A DNA stretch of 64,000 nt, from assembly GCA_037447655.1 (NCBI GenBank), contig JBBHKE010000324.1:1-64000 (forward strand), read 5' to 3'. Positions 21,120 to 32,635 of the stretch are shown here, in pieces. The translations under genes were made by a program, and so were the position numbers. A model generated the notes under the pieces. It saw nothing but the letters and a program-made list of their open reading frames with translations, was not told where the DNA came from and did no database searches. The first letter of the stretch is position 1. Each line of letters opens with the position of its first letter. Origin of the DNA: Zygnema cylindricum. Taxonomy: Eukaryota > Streptophyta > Zygnematophyceae > Zygnematales > Zygnemataceae.

Positions 21120-22062
21120 ATCCATAAGCCTAGTGGGTTGCTTGTTTAAAAGGGATGTAGATGAGATAAGGTCAAGGCTAGGTAAGTTTGCAATAGAGGG
21201 CCAATTGTATCATCTCATATGAGGTGCTTAAATAGAGTCGCGTGCGATTCGAAAAAGATTGTGATAAGGAGCTGGGTGTCGCTTTTGAAGGGTCGTGAAA
21301 TGTATGATCCATGGGGGGCGAGTTTGAGAGTTCCTAAGTCTCCTCTTTAAGAGTTCAAATGGAACTTCATACTAAAACCTCGCCATTATTGACTGTAATT
21401 CTTTAAAACGAAAATAGACCCCAACAAGCCTTCTCCTACTTCTCACTATATTCCAAAAACCATAATCATAGTCTTATCCCAAAGTTTTAGCATAATACCC
21501 TTATTACAAACTTGACTTGAAAGTTATAACACAGACTTGTACAACAACCGAATTAAATTCTATGTAAGTTGTTAGTCTCGAGAATAAAGTTTTGCGACCA
21601 TAACACTTTATCCACCTAGAATTTTCCGCAAACACTCGGGCATGTATCATTTGATTTCAAATTGGAAATAGTATTGAATCGCTAAAATCTCTCTCTTTCC
21701 TATCGACAAATCTTTAAAATGGTTGGAAAATCCGTACTGTAATACTTGATCTAGGTAATAACACCCAATTACACCACAACACCACAGTTAATGTGCCGAT
21801 CTGTACTGCCCTGATATACTTGAGAATCAATGGCCCTCATTCTTTCTATGCACCGACAAATGCCCAACCACCTCAATAAAATCTATGGCAAGAAATGTGG
21901 AGAACCGAATCCATTCATTGCCATTCATTGCCGGTTGAAAAAACTGTAAAACTTGGTTGTTCCGGTTAGTTACGTAACCGTACTTTAATGCAATCAAGCT
22001 GCACTACACAACAAAATATGTATGGACTCAACGCGCCAACATCAATACAGTATGCATGGCAA
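21120..22062. other. no gene recognised
   Basis: AT-rich unique-looking sequence with no long frame or recognised motif on either strand. Confidence 0.5.
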
Positions 22063-22070
22063 ACCGTAGA

Positions 22071-22254
22071 CAGCGATCACAATCGGGGAACCCGTCTCAG
22101 GCCGTACCCGTTTTTATTTGTTTTTGTTTTTGAATCACACGGCCGAATCCGGCCGGCCAACCACAAAAATTTTGCACCCGAATCCGTTCCCGATACGACC
22201 CGGCCCGTTGGCTACGGATCGGGTACGGATTTGGATACCCGATTGTGATCTCTG
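22071..22254. mobile_element. Short hAT-type MITE
   Basis: 184 bases. Terminal inverted repeats CAGCGATCACAATCGGG and CAGAGATCACAATCGGG fit the CARNG start of hAT elements. Flanking 8-base repeats accgtaga (22063-22070) and accgtagc (22255-22262) match at 7 of 8 positions, the target-site length of hAT. No coding capacity. Confidence 0.75.
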
Positions 22255-22262
22255 ACCGTAGC

Positions 22263-23545
22263 AATCCACCGATATATCGGCATGCATCCGCGACATCAGA
22301 TCTTTTTTGAGCGCATAATTTCTGTGTAGGAGAACTGAGGAGAAATTATACTTACGAACGAAGTCAAAATATTATTGATTACGATTTTGTAAAAACGTAC
22401 TTTATTCTGTATTATTACGCCGAATACTGGCCAGTATCGCCAATAATATCGGCATATTAGGGTTTTCGATCACGCTTTTTTAATAAGGATCTTTTTCTTG
22501 CTCTATACACAAGGAAGAAGAAACGAAGGGACAAAAGTGAAGGAAGAGGTAGGAAGGGGATTAAAAGGGCCGTGGGGTAAAAGAAAGACAAAAAAAACTG
22601 AGGGAAACCAAAAAAACTAAGTGAGGGAAACAAGAAAATCTAAGTGAGGGAAACAAGAAAAAAAAGCTAAGAAAATAAATTCATGTAGTGAGATCTGGGA
22701 GTAACAATATAAGACCAACAAGATTGATTCAAAAGCTGGTCTAAAGCTTCAATAATAACTAGAAAAAGTCAAAACAAAAGACCACAAAACATGGAACTAT
22801 TACAAGAATGAATTAAACGTAATAAACACGAAAACAACCGCTAATCTTAACAAACTTTCACGAAGCTTTCTACCAAACCATAACACATGATCCTATCTGT
22901 TGAGCTAACCTTCTTGACCAAAACAAGAAAATATATCCTTTTACTTTTTAGATAGTGAAATTTCGAATGGTCAATTTCTTTTCTCCTTTCACTCCTATGT
23001 CTGATTGGGTGATTAGTCTAATTGAACTCCTTTACTGTCAACCTTTCCTTTAAAACTCCCTATACCTTTTTTTAACTTTTACCTCCATCTCCAAAAAACG
23101 CAACAATCATTACTGATGACTTTTTATGTCTCTACCTCAACATCTAATTTTGTCATGTTGTGCTTCGTAACCTATATATATTTTTTTAAACACATATGTA
23201 CTCCAAAAACCAACTCCACACTATGACTCACATGTACCTAACATTTCACTTTTTCTCCTTATTACTATTAGTTCCTCCAATATTTTCTTCTCTTCGTCTT
23301 AATGAATCTTTCACTAGCTTACAACTTACATAGTTCAAAAGAACATTGTTGTTCCTCTTCCTCTACCGATACTGAACTACCCCGCTTCGTCTTTTTCTCC
23401 TCGGTATATATCTTATTTTTTCCCTCTTTTGGTCGAATTCTTCAACTCTACTCACCCAAGACAACACGTGTAGGAACACTTTTTTAGTTTTGACTTTCCC
23501 TTCTCTTCCTCTCTTTCCCGGTTCTGAACCGAAAGAAACTTACGT
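22263..23545. other. no gene recognised
   Basis: AT-rich sequence with purine/pyrimidine-rich stretches around 22500-22680 and 22970-23540. The pyrimidine-rich part could be an intron or UTR of a minus-strand gene, but nothing supports a specific model. Confidence 0.4.
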
Positions 23546-23773
23546 TCAAGAACTTATTTTCTTGTGTTTTTTCTCCTCATTACAACCTAAAAAATTTGAC
23601 AAAAGAGTACTTGCAGCTGTAATCGGCTGTTCAAAGCAATGCTTAGCCATGGCAAGTCGTCCACTACTGACTTGGACTCCAGATCCCCCTCTTCTGCGTT
23701 TGCGACACTTGGGAATTACTGGTTCGTCTTCACTCCATACACAAGAAAGATCTGAGGGAGCTGAGACCATCAC
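23546..23773 (-). other. Possible exon or gene fragment, minus strand
   Basis: A locally GC-richer 228-base frame of 75 codons encodes a basic stretch PKCRKRRRGG followed by SGRLAMAKHCFEQPITAASTLLSNF, which looks more protein-like than the plus-strand frame. A possible splice acceptor (ctccctcag) lies just inside its start and a GTAAGT is near 23537, but a stop comes first. I do not recognise the family. Confidence 0.25.
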
Positions 23774-25081
23774 CTACTCAAAACAAAAATAACCAGAAAG
23801 TACATTCAATGACCAAGTACCAAAGTACATTTTAGCAACGAATTTGTATAAGGTAAAAATATACTATTCAAAACAAATGATCGATTATAACTATCTATTA
23901 TTACTACAAGAGCAGATTGGTAGTCGAATATATCGAATCACTCTCCCCGATCGTCAACTAGTTCAAAGCATTCGTCCATACAGAATTTCAGGCAGCAAAA
24001 TACAGACGGATATTCTGCAAAATAAAGCATTTAAGTACACACGAAGATGTCTTTTTGTTTTGTGAATGCTTTATTTAAGTACCAATTCAAACAAAATTGT
24101 TCCTAATAAGTGAACTTCAACAACAACAACCACCACAACAATACGATTCAGCACTAAACACAGATTTTCATCTCTTAAAAAAACAAAGTAGTGAAAACAA
24201 AAACATATAGAACTAAACGATACTTAATTCAGCTATTTCCGACAAAGCAAGATGCACCAGAATGCAAAAAAATTCCATTAAGAATTCGTCCATCAGAGGT
24301 TCCTTCTGGTTGTTAAATACACACTAACCAAATATTTTTACAGCACATTCATAACCATATTTCACTATTTCCAACCAGCCTGAGTCAGCCCTGAATAGGA
24401 CAAAAGTTAACCAGACAACCAACCACCTGAATACAACAAAAAACGGAACAAAAAAAACGGAACAGAACAGAATGGAAAATTTAAAATGCACAGTCGTAAC
24501 TAGTAAGACATTCAAAGACCGAAAAAACAACAATATCTAAAAATACACAGCTGATGAAAAAAAAAGTCAGTAGTGGTTCAAAGGCCGTCTTTAAAAAAAA
24601 AATAAAAAAAATGGCCTTTCAAGTAAATAGACTTATCTGTAAACCATAAACCTGCGAGATCTTCAAAATACCCTCTAAATGTTCCCATAGTTTCGTAAAA
24701 AAACCCTCGAAATGTTCATACAATAGACCTGGTTTTAAGACCTAATTCCTGAATTAGTTTCTTACGACATACACCATATGGATCCCAAGAGAGAGAGAGA
24801 GAGACACGAAGGGAAAGAATGTTATATAGAGAAAAAAAGGTCAACTATGAAAATCTTTCCTATATGCTATGCACAATTTTGGAACGGAAACCGCAACAAT
24901 TTGCAACGGAAACCACATCATAGAATAGAGTAAACAAAAAGTTACAAGCCTCCCTCTCTCTCTCTCTCTTGGCTGTTGTCACTTTTCAATCCCACTGAAC
25001 TCAATCCTCCTCCACCTAAAAAAAATAGTCATAATCATTTTTTCCTTTCTACACAAAACCTAAAAAACTGGCTCGAAAAGG
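23774..25081. other. no gene recognised
   Basis: AT-rich sequence with A-runs near 24540-24610 and a short GA tract at 24790-24804. No supported gene on either strand. Confidence 0.5.
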
Positions 25082-25108
25082 GAGAGCGAGAGCGAGAGCG
25101 AGCGAGCG

Positions 25109-25145
<37 letters not shown>

Positions 25146-25146
25146 A

Positions 25147-25203
<57 letters not shown>
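25082..25203 (+). repeat. (GA)n microsatellite
   Basis: About 120 bases of GA/GAGC repeats downstream of the cysteine oxidase gene. The translated frames are artefacts. Confidence 0.95.
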
Positions 25204-25206
<3 letters not shown>

Positions 25207-25691
25207 GAGATAACACAGGTCTCCATTAGATGAAGTATTTTCTCGCCATTTTGCCTCTATACTCACGTAACCTTTTTTCTCGGGCAGTCCGGGAAAAAAA
25301 AAAAAAGGGGCACATAAATCCCAGAACCAAGCACTGTACGGCCACCAATCCACACTGAATATATCCTCTTCCTTTCATACAAGAATTCCTATTTTTTTCG
25401 TACTTTTAACACATCCTTACAAAATGTGGAAATACCACTCGGTAGAGAATCAGATACTCTCTTGGTATAAAAATATGTCTCACAAAAGGTTGTCACGTCC
25501 TGCCAATGTGCAGAAAATCGCGACATCCATAACGGAAACTTTTCGGTCTATAAAAATCATATCCCCAGAGAGTGAAAGGAGGACGAGGAAAAAGAAAGGG
25601 GAATGAAGGTTGATTCCAGTAACTGCCTTCACAAGAAAGGGAAGGGATAAGAAAAAAAAAGTTATCTGTAATATTAATATGTGACAGGCTT
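25204..25691. other. 3' flank of the cysteine oxidase gene
   Basis: No coding sequence. It would hold the 3' UTR of the minus-strand gene. No canonical AATAAA signal was identified on the minus strand close to the stop. Confidence 0.4.
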
Positions 25692-25840
25692 TCATAAAGG
25701 CTTCACCTTTGGCCCTCTATAGACGCCCCTTTGTACCACAAAGTCATCCGGAGGTCTGAATTCCTCCAGCCAGGCTGTCGCCAACTCCTTCTCTCCCCCT
25801 CCCACGATAGCTTCTTTCACCGTTCTTGTTTGACAGTCAT
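25692..25840 (-). other. PCO: PCO exon 5
   Basis: Acceptor TGGAATAG|ATGACTG gives the phase needed to join exon 4. TGA at 25692-25694. Too short to stand out as an independent reading frame, but it contains the diagnostic C-terminus. Confidence 0.88.
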
Positions 25841-28800
25841 CTATTCCATATAAACAGCTCAAAATGAGTGAGAGAAAGAAATAATGGCGAGGGAGAGAGA
25901 AAGAGAGAGATAGAGACAGAGATAGAGGGAGAGAGAGGGAGGGAGAGAGGGGGAGAGAGGAGGGAGAGAGAAAAGAGAGAAGAGAAAGAAAAAGAGAAAA
26001 AAGAGAAACAATAGATAGTAGAGAGTGACAAAAACTCGTCGATGAAGTAGAGGGTGAGTCGCAAGGAAATAGATCCTAAAAATCCCACTGTGAAGCATTC
26101 AAAAAGAAGAAAAAACGAAACATCATACGTCTTGTGTAAGAGTCAAAACAACATTCCCATTAACCCTAAAAAACTCACCTTGTGAGATGCTCGGGAAAAC
26201 CTCGTGAAAGTATGTGCAATGTCTCCCTTTGCTGGCGTCATATGGTGGAGCCAAAACATCCAAAACAGCGCAGGACGTGACAGCTGTGAAGGCGTGGATG
26301 TTGTTAGTGAAGGGATAAAGAACTTCCGTCTCACACGGGGCGGTGAGCACTTGGTCTTCCACAAGTTTTGCCAACCGAGCTGCAACACAACAAAGGTAAT
26401 GGTAAGTCTGCATGCGGTTAAACAAAAGTGTTAAAAGGTATGGACAAAAAGACTGCACTTCTCTTCTCTGCTCCTCTACTCTACTCTCCTCTCCCCTCTT
26501 CTCTTCTCTCCTTTACTCTTGCTGTTAAACAAAATTGTTAAGGGTGTGGACAAAGAGACTCAACTGTTAAATGAAAATTGCTTGATAAAAATGCTTAGTA
26601 AGACTGTTGAAATGTATGGACAAAGAAACTCCATGTTGTTGAACAAAACTATAAGAAGGTATGGACAAAGAGACTCAATGCTATTGAACAAGACTGTTTG
26701 ACAAAACTGTTTAGCAGATTAAGACTCTAAATTCTTTCTCCCTCCATGAGCCTTAAGCTCACTAAGCTACAGACTGACAGTGTAGACTAACAGTGTGAAT
26801 TTAAAAGACAGAACTCTTAATTTCCTCCTTCAAAAAGATAAATATAACACAAAACCACATCCAGAAACTATATGAGCCCACAAGAGAATGATACTTATCC
26901 TCGTCATAACTATGAATTTATATTTCTGATGAATTTATTTGATTTACGATACCAAGTAATACGCGAAACCGTGATTAGCTGTGTCCTTTTGAATGCAACG
27001 ACATAAAGATAAAAAAGAGAGAAAAAAACTCTACCAACTACTTACGTTCTGAATTTCGGCCGTTCCGTTTTTCGTCCGCCGGATTTACCCAATCATATGA
27101 CTTCACGTGCATAGAACCGTAAAGGAGTTTACTTAAAACTGTCATTCCTGGATGATTGTGAAGGGGTAAGGCGGCAGATGTAGGAAGACAAAAAATCCCC
27201 ATCTGCAAAAAAGGAAATGAAAAATATTGAATTCACATCACCTGTCATCGTAATGATTTGTAACTGCCAAAAGTGTCACATATTTATCGAATGAAAAGCA
27301 AAAAATTATGTATGCAGACAATTCACATCAGCTGTCATCACTGGAAAGTGTTTCATACATTTGTTGAATGAAAAAGCACACAGCTTCTTTGCAAAAAGAG
27401 TGAAATACACGACAAACGTGGTGCATTCAGTGATCACTCTTTAGATGCAAAAAAAAAAAACAGCTTTAAAGCTGATCCCAGTTTTGCCTTGGGAAGATGT
27501 ATAGAACTTGCTGAAACTAGCCCTGGTATATCAATACCGGTATATTAAAGCACACCATACTGGTAATTAAAGAACCAATACCGGTTTATTAAGACCGTAA
27601 AGCACTAAACACTTGTGTACGGTATATTAATACTGAAACTGAGTACACTAATACTGTATACTAGTACCATATTAGTACATTGCAGATAAGTTTGAGATTT
27701 TGATTCATCTTTCACGCTGTGAGAGACAGCAAAAACCCATAAAGAAACTCATGACTATGTAATATTTTAGGTTTAAACCGATTCAAACAAAAAAAAAGGT
27801 GCAACTTCGAAACAATTTTGGTTCTTCTTCTCAATAAATATTTCAAAGGAAAGATTCCCATGCCTCCCCTAAACCTAAAAGAGATTATGTTTCCTCTTCA
27901 TGCATTCCATTACGTAGAAATGCCCAGTCAATTTCATTTTCCACCAAAACAGAAAAAACTTCTGAAAAAAAAAAAACCCCAGCTCCACCAATTATAATGT
28001 GGATCATACATATTACATGTGCTTACACATAGATAGAACCTGAAAACAAGCAGGAGGAGTCTTCTAACTTTACACAAAAACCATCAAAGTTCACTCGTTT
28101 CAAAGAGAGGCCAAAAAATAATTTTAACTTGATCAACTTACAGAAAACTCATCACAATCATACAGCTCCAAATACGTTATTGGAGGCGAAAGACGAGGTA
28201 ACACCACTGTCGGTCTCCCTCTCCTCCCATTAACTCCCAACATCCCAAACCCTCTCTCAATATCTCCTGCGGCATCCACGTTATCGTCTAATCCCAAATC
28301 GGAGGGCTTCATTCGGTCTGCAAAACAAAACAAAAACAAAACCACAAACGAATGAGAAAAAAAATGGACCCAATTTCACCCTTTTGAGACCTCTTGTAAC
28401 TCCTATTTCCCCTCTCTCTCCTTAAAACCAACAAAACAGCTGAATTGTGACAAAAACCACGAGCAAAAACTCGTCATATCCTTCTCGACCTTCTAATTAG
28501 CGATCAGAAAATTATACCGACTTTTTCAACTTTGCAAAGAAACTTTCCTAAAGAGCTCTCCGAAACCATATTAAACAGGTTAAAAAAAGAAACTCCTAAA
28601 AGGCTACAGAGGCCTTAAAAATATCCGAAAACCTAAAAACGGACCAGAAATCTAGCCAAAAACACTAAAACTTTATCAAAAACATCACAAACCTAACAAA
28701 AACGGCCAAAAACCTAACAAACAGAAGCAATCAAACCAAACACCTACCAGAAACAACCGAAAATCTAGCAAAAACCTAACAAAAAGGACCAAAAAAAGGC

Positions 28801-29215
28801 TGAACCAAAAAAAAAGTTTACACAAAACTATCTGACCTAATATAAGCCGAACTCTTTCTAAGGCCTGTGGAGTCGGAGTTCCTCCCCCTCCAAAAGCCTT
28901 CTTGCATGCGTCATAGAGCTTCTGCACCGCAGGCATGGATTGCTGTTCCCTGTTCGAGCCACCGTATCCGTTCCGTTCCGTTCTGCTCTGTTCAGTTCTG
29001 CTCCGTTCAGTTCCGTTCCGTTCAGATTGTTCAGCTGAAGTCGTCTTTACAGGAAAAGACGATTTGTTATTGTTATTATTATTATTATTGCGATCTTCGG
29101 AGAGAGGTATCCGTGAAGAGGAGGAAGGGAAAGACTTTTTTTTGGATCCGAATCCGCCTAAAAAGAGAGAATTAGTGAGAGAAGAAAACCTCATTGGACT
29201 GACTGCAGCATCCAT
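25692..29215 (-). CDS. PCO: Plant cysteine oxidase (N-terminal cysteine dioxygenase), five exons
   Basis: Join, minus strand: 28837-29215, 28142-28317, 27046-27202, 26179-26379, 25692-25840; 1062 bases, 353 residues. All four introns are GT-AG and the phases agree (1, 0, 1, 1). The family uses iron and O2 to oxidise N-terminal Cys of ERF-VII and related proteins, marking them for the Arg/N-degron pathway; this is the plant oxygen sensor. The thiol-dioxygenase cupin is complete. It includes [14 protein letters not shown] (exon 1), [19 protein letters not shown] with iron-ligand His200 and His202 (exon 3), [12 protein letters not shown] with the third ligand His266 (exon 4) and the C-terminal [12 protein letters not shown]...YRGPKVKPL (exon 5). 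The amino end (about 95 residues) is long, with an eight-Asn run and an imperfect [12 protein letters not shown] repeat, and is probably disordered. Likely nuclear/cytosolic; paralogue class is not resolved. Confidence 0.92.
25890..26003 (+). repeat. GA-rich microsatellite in PCO intron 4
   Basis: Imperfect GAGA text (TC-rich in the sense of the gene) filling much of the 338-base intron. Confidence 0.85.
26179..26379 (-). other. PCO: PCO exon 4
   Basis: Acceptor GTGTTGCAG|CTCGG, donor CACAAG|GTGAGT. Encodes RLAKLVEDQ, the third His and the [15 protein letters not shown] segment. Confidence 0.92.
26425..26710 (+). repeat. Degenerate minisatellite in PCO intron 3
   Basis: Four copies of a unit built on TATGGACAAAGAGACTCAA and GTTGAACAAAACTGTT, at about 26438, 26545, 26616 and 26660. 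Confidence 0.7.
27046..27202 (-). other. PCO: PCO exon 3
   Basis: Acceptor TTTTTTGCAG|ATGGGG, donor AGAAC|GTAAGT. Carries two of the three iron-binding histidines (LHNHPGM). Confidence 0.92.
28142..28317 (-). other. PCO: PCO exon 2
   Basis: Acceptor TTTTGCAG|ACCGAATG, donor TTTTCT|GTAAGT. Encodes MKPSDLGL and the [13 protein letters not shown] strand. Confidence 0.9.
28837..29215 (-). other. PCO: PCO exon 1
   Basis: ATG at 29213-29215; donor TTAG|GTCAGA. Encodes residues 1-126 plus one base of codon 127. The Asn run comes from a trinucleotide repeat at about 29066-29090. Confidence 0.85.
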
Positions 29216-30495
29216 GCCACCATACTTTTTGGTTCACAATATTTAGTGTGGATTGGCACAGATTAGGGCTGCTTCTTGAAAAAGCTCTAGTGAAAGTTTC
29301 CGTTAGAGGTTGTGTTTTTAATAGTTGTAAAAAAGAAAGGAATCGATGGAGGAGTGCAAGGTTAATTTTCTGCAAAAATATTGATCGCAACAATGTTTGC
29401 TGCTTACGAAACCCTAAATTGCAGAAAAGCTAGAAAAAGGAATCCTTTTCACTTGCAGAAATTTCGAACGAAGAAATTTAGAAAGAATTCAGTTTTTCCT
29501 GCGGAATTTTATGCTTTTCGGCTAAAACAAGAGTGAAAAATCATGATTTTCTAGAGAAAAATAGGTAACTTTTTCCTTTAGCCTGCTTCCTGCTAGCTCT
29601 GCTAATTCTCCGCCACGAATGCTATCTCCTGAAAAAAAATCCAAACTGAAATGTCCGTACGTTGGTACCATATATATCCGTACGATATAAAATTAAATAG
29701 AAGCAGCCGGCTATTGTAAGCCTTTAAACATCTGCGTGTTCTCCGAGGCTTCTCACAATCGTACAGTGCGAATCGCCGTTGGCTTTTCTATGATGTCTCG
29801 TTTTGTCTTGACGTACGAAAATCCTTACTGCCAGCGTTGATCAGAATTCCGATTCTGTCTATCCAGCGTGTCAGCACGAAACGGCCGGTTGGCCAAAAGT
29901 AGCTTTGTCCGTACAATTGATTTAAGTGTTCGTACATGTCCAGAGAAGCGTCTCATGTGCTCTATGGCCGAACTGACCACCCATGACAGGGGTGCGACAA
30001 AAAAATCGAACTAGGGTGACACTCACTCTTTTGTCTTTTGCGAAAGAGTTGAACATCACCTGCCTTTGGCTACGCCACGTATGCAGCAGATTGACGAAGG
30101 GGGGTCACGGACGGCCAGCGTCGCAAAGTTTTGTTGCCAGCGCGGAAGCTGTAGGCCGCCCGCGTAGGTTAAAAATGTCGGGTTTAAGGTTGTCGTTTTC
30201 AGCCGCTCGATTGGATTTCAGGTTCCTTGAGTTTTTTTACTGGAGAATATTATAACCACTGTTCTATGTACAACAACATGATTTTATGATCTCTATAGCC
30301 ACTATCAATCCACCTCAAGGTTTGTCTTTTAGTGAAATCAATCAATCATACCAAAGGTCAGAAGTCAGAAGTACCTCATTATATTGTATTATACGTACAA
30401 AAGAATAAATAGGTGTAGTGAGCTAAGCGCACTTATTATTCGTATTATATTTTTAAGGGTCTGTAAATAAGGGTACGGCCCCGTGTAATTGTAGC
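29216..30495. other. PCO upstream region; no further gene
   Basis: Would hold the 5' UTR and promoter of the minus-strand PCO gene. Several CGTAC motifs occur near 29650-29960. I found no certain TATA box and no other supported coding region. Confidence 0.4.
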
Positions 30496-30594
30496 TTAGG
30501 GTACTTTCGCATGTAACCGAAACTTAGTCTTGTTACTTTGTTTTTTAGCAAAGATTCTCCGTACAACTTTCAGAGCATTCGGATGTAAACGCTA

Positions 30595-30811
30595 CACCGC
30601 CAATCGCTATTAGCGTTGTGTACGCTAATCCCGTCCCGCTTTTTTTTGTTTTTATTCTCAAATATAATTATCCACACTATTTAAAAAAAGCCCTAATTCC
30701 TAAATAGAGTAATCGATTTCTTCCAAAATTTCCAAATTCCCAATTAGCGTACACCACGCTAAATAATAGTATACGCTAATCAAACCTACACGCTAATAGC
30801 GATTGGCGGTG
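30595..30811. mobile_element. TA-flanked MITE (Tc1/mariner-like)
   Basis: 217 bases with inverted ends CACCGCCAATCGCTATTAG... and their complement, flanked by TA (30593-30594, 30812-30813). The target TA is the first dinucleotide of the hAT element at 30812. Confidence 0.85.
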
Positions 30812-32635
30812 TAGTGTTGGGTATCGGGTAAATTCATATCGCGATAACTTCGATATTCGATATATCGAATATCGATCGAGCAGACTCCTCGATATATCGT
30901 ACCAATACCAACATAAACTATCGCGATATATATCGCGATATATAGTATTTTTTTTAATTTAATATTTTATACTCCTATATAATATGAAATTTTAGAGAAA
31001 AAGACAAATTGTCTGATACGCCACGTACGACGTGGTTTTCGTTCCGTGACTTAAAGGTAGACGGCGCAAAATTTAACCGACAAAAAAGTACAAATTTTAT
31101 AGTTCATATAAGGGGGTGTCCCCATGTTTTAAAGTATCTCCTTTTCTTTGTCTTTTTGCCCTAAAATTAAGGGAATTATGACAAAAACTTCAGCTGAACG
31201 AGAAAATCGTTTTTACCAAAGTATAGTGAACTTCAATTCATACTTTGAATGTACGGCATGTTTGTCGTCATGTGAACGCATTTTGGCGTTTTCCCCTTTT
31301 CGCCCCCCGGGCAAGAGAATCCAGCCCAAAGAAAAACTTCTTTTAAAATCACCTCGAGGGGGTGATTTTAGTTCAAGTAACGTCCAAACAGCGAATGAAA
31401 AACGACCCACGCATGCGTCACGCGAGCGGGAAAATTTTAGGGCGAAGGAGAGTCCACGCTATTTTTTTCTGTGCCCGTCACGAGCATGTACGGAAAAAAT
31501 TTGCAGGGGTCTCGAAACTCTACTTTCTTTTATGGGTCATTTTTCAAAATTTTGGCCCGTCGTCGCCTCTCCCCTCTCCCTCTCACACTATCGCTGTCAT
31601 CTCACACTTTTAAGAATGAGACACGACGATATTGATATTATATGAAAAATCTCTGATATTTTTTTTTTGACAATTTTTAGGTTTTTTTTTAATGGTAAAT
31701 CGAGTGAAAAAGTTGAAAAAACGAAATCGGAAAACCATGGCGAAAAGTTCTGGAATCACTTACGTCGACGTTGTCACAAATGAGCATGACGTCACAATGT
31801 CACCAAACCCTAAACATCTACAATTTCACAAAAATCTAGACGTCTACCACTGTCGCTATTTTTGTTGGCATCACTAATCGTCAGAAGTTTCGTAGTCGAC
31901 TTCAATCGTCACAAAATGTACCTACGTCTAAAACCGTCACATGTCAAAGTTGCGATTTCATTTTCACACATTGGGACTCTTTCAAAGTAGTACGGAGAAT
32001 CTTCACTACAGTCCAAAATACTTTATCAAAGTATTGATTACATGGGGACACCCCCTAATTACTTATTTGGGGTATGGTTACATCAGGAGGTCTTTGTAAT
32101 AGTACAGACAGCGAAATTTTTGTATTACAGCAGCCTAGGTTGCATCGCGCATCGTCTGAAAACAAGTTTTTAAATACGTGTTCTGGTTTGAGTGGTTCCT
32201 TGAAAGTTGACGATCAAATCTTCAAAATTGTCAAAGATTTGAAAACCGACCATTTTCGTATGGAAATCCTTACTTGCGTATTATATACGTGAACTTTACA
32301 AGTGTACCACGTTAATGTACCTCAGAGATCTCCTTCACTCTACTGACTTTCAGGAAAAAACCGTGTTTCTATTCGGCAAAGATTTTACGGTCACCTTGTC
32401 CTGAAGGCACGTGACTTTGGAAACTTGTGAAAATTTTCATTTTTTATTTTTTTAATGCCTCGATACATCGGCGATACGATATATCGCGATATTTCGATTT
32501 TCGATATGTTGAAGCGATATATCGATTATCGGGTACCTCAAATTTTAAATATATCGAAGCGATGTATCGATTATCGGGTACCTGAAATTTGATATATATC
32601 GAATATCGGCAAAAGGTCCTCGATACCCAACACTA
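30812..32635. mobile_element. hAT-like non-autonomous element
   Basis: Inverted ends TAGTGTTGGGTATCG and CGATACCCAACACTA flanked by an exact 8-base duplication gtaaacgc (30585-30592, before the inserted mariner MITE, and 32636-32643). TAGTG fits the hAT terminal rule. The subterminal regions are rich in CGATAT palindromes (30850-30945, 32460-32620). No transposase frame. Confidence 0.85.
31112..32055. mobile_element. PIF/Harbinger (Tourist-like) non-autonomous element inside the hAT
   Basis: 944 bases, ends GGGGGTGTCCCCATGT and its complement, TAA on both sides (31109-31111, 32056-32058). The 165-codon frame at 31148-31645 has no transposase motif. Confidence 0.8.

Noticed and set aside
20696-21222. 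Long overlapping frames of His/Thr or Cys/Val/Gly repeats
   Set aside because: They are translations of the GT array in every frame and have no protein character.
21988-22248. 86-codon frame with Arg/Pro-rich end
   Set aside because: Most of it lies within the hAT MITE and its inverted repeat.
25035-25353. Ser/Leu-rich and Arg/Glu-rich frames
   Set aside because: They come from the (GA)n microsatellite.
31148-31645. 165-codon frame inside the Tourist-like element, considered as a transposase
   Set aside because: No DDE motif or Myb-like domain is visible, and the composition is that of non-coding DNA.
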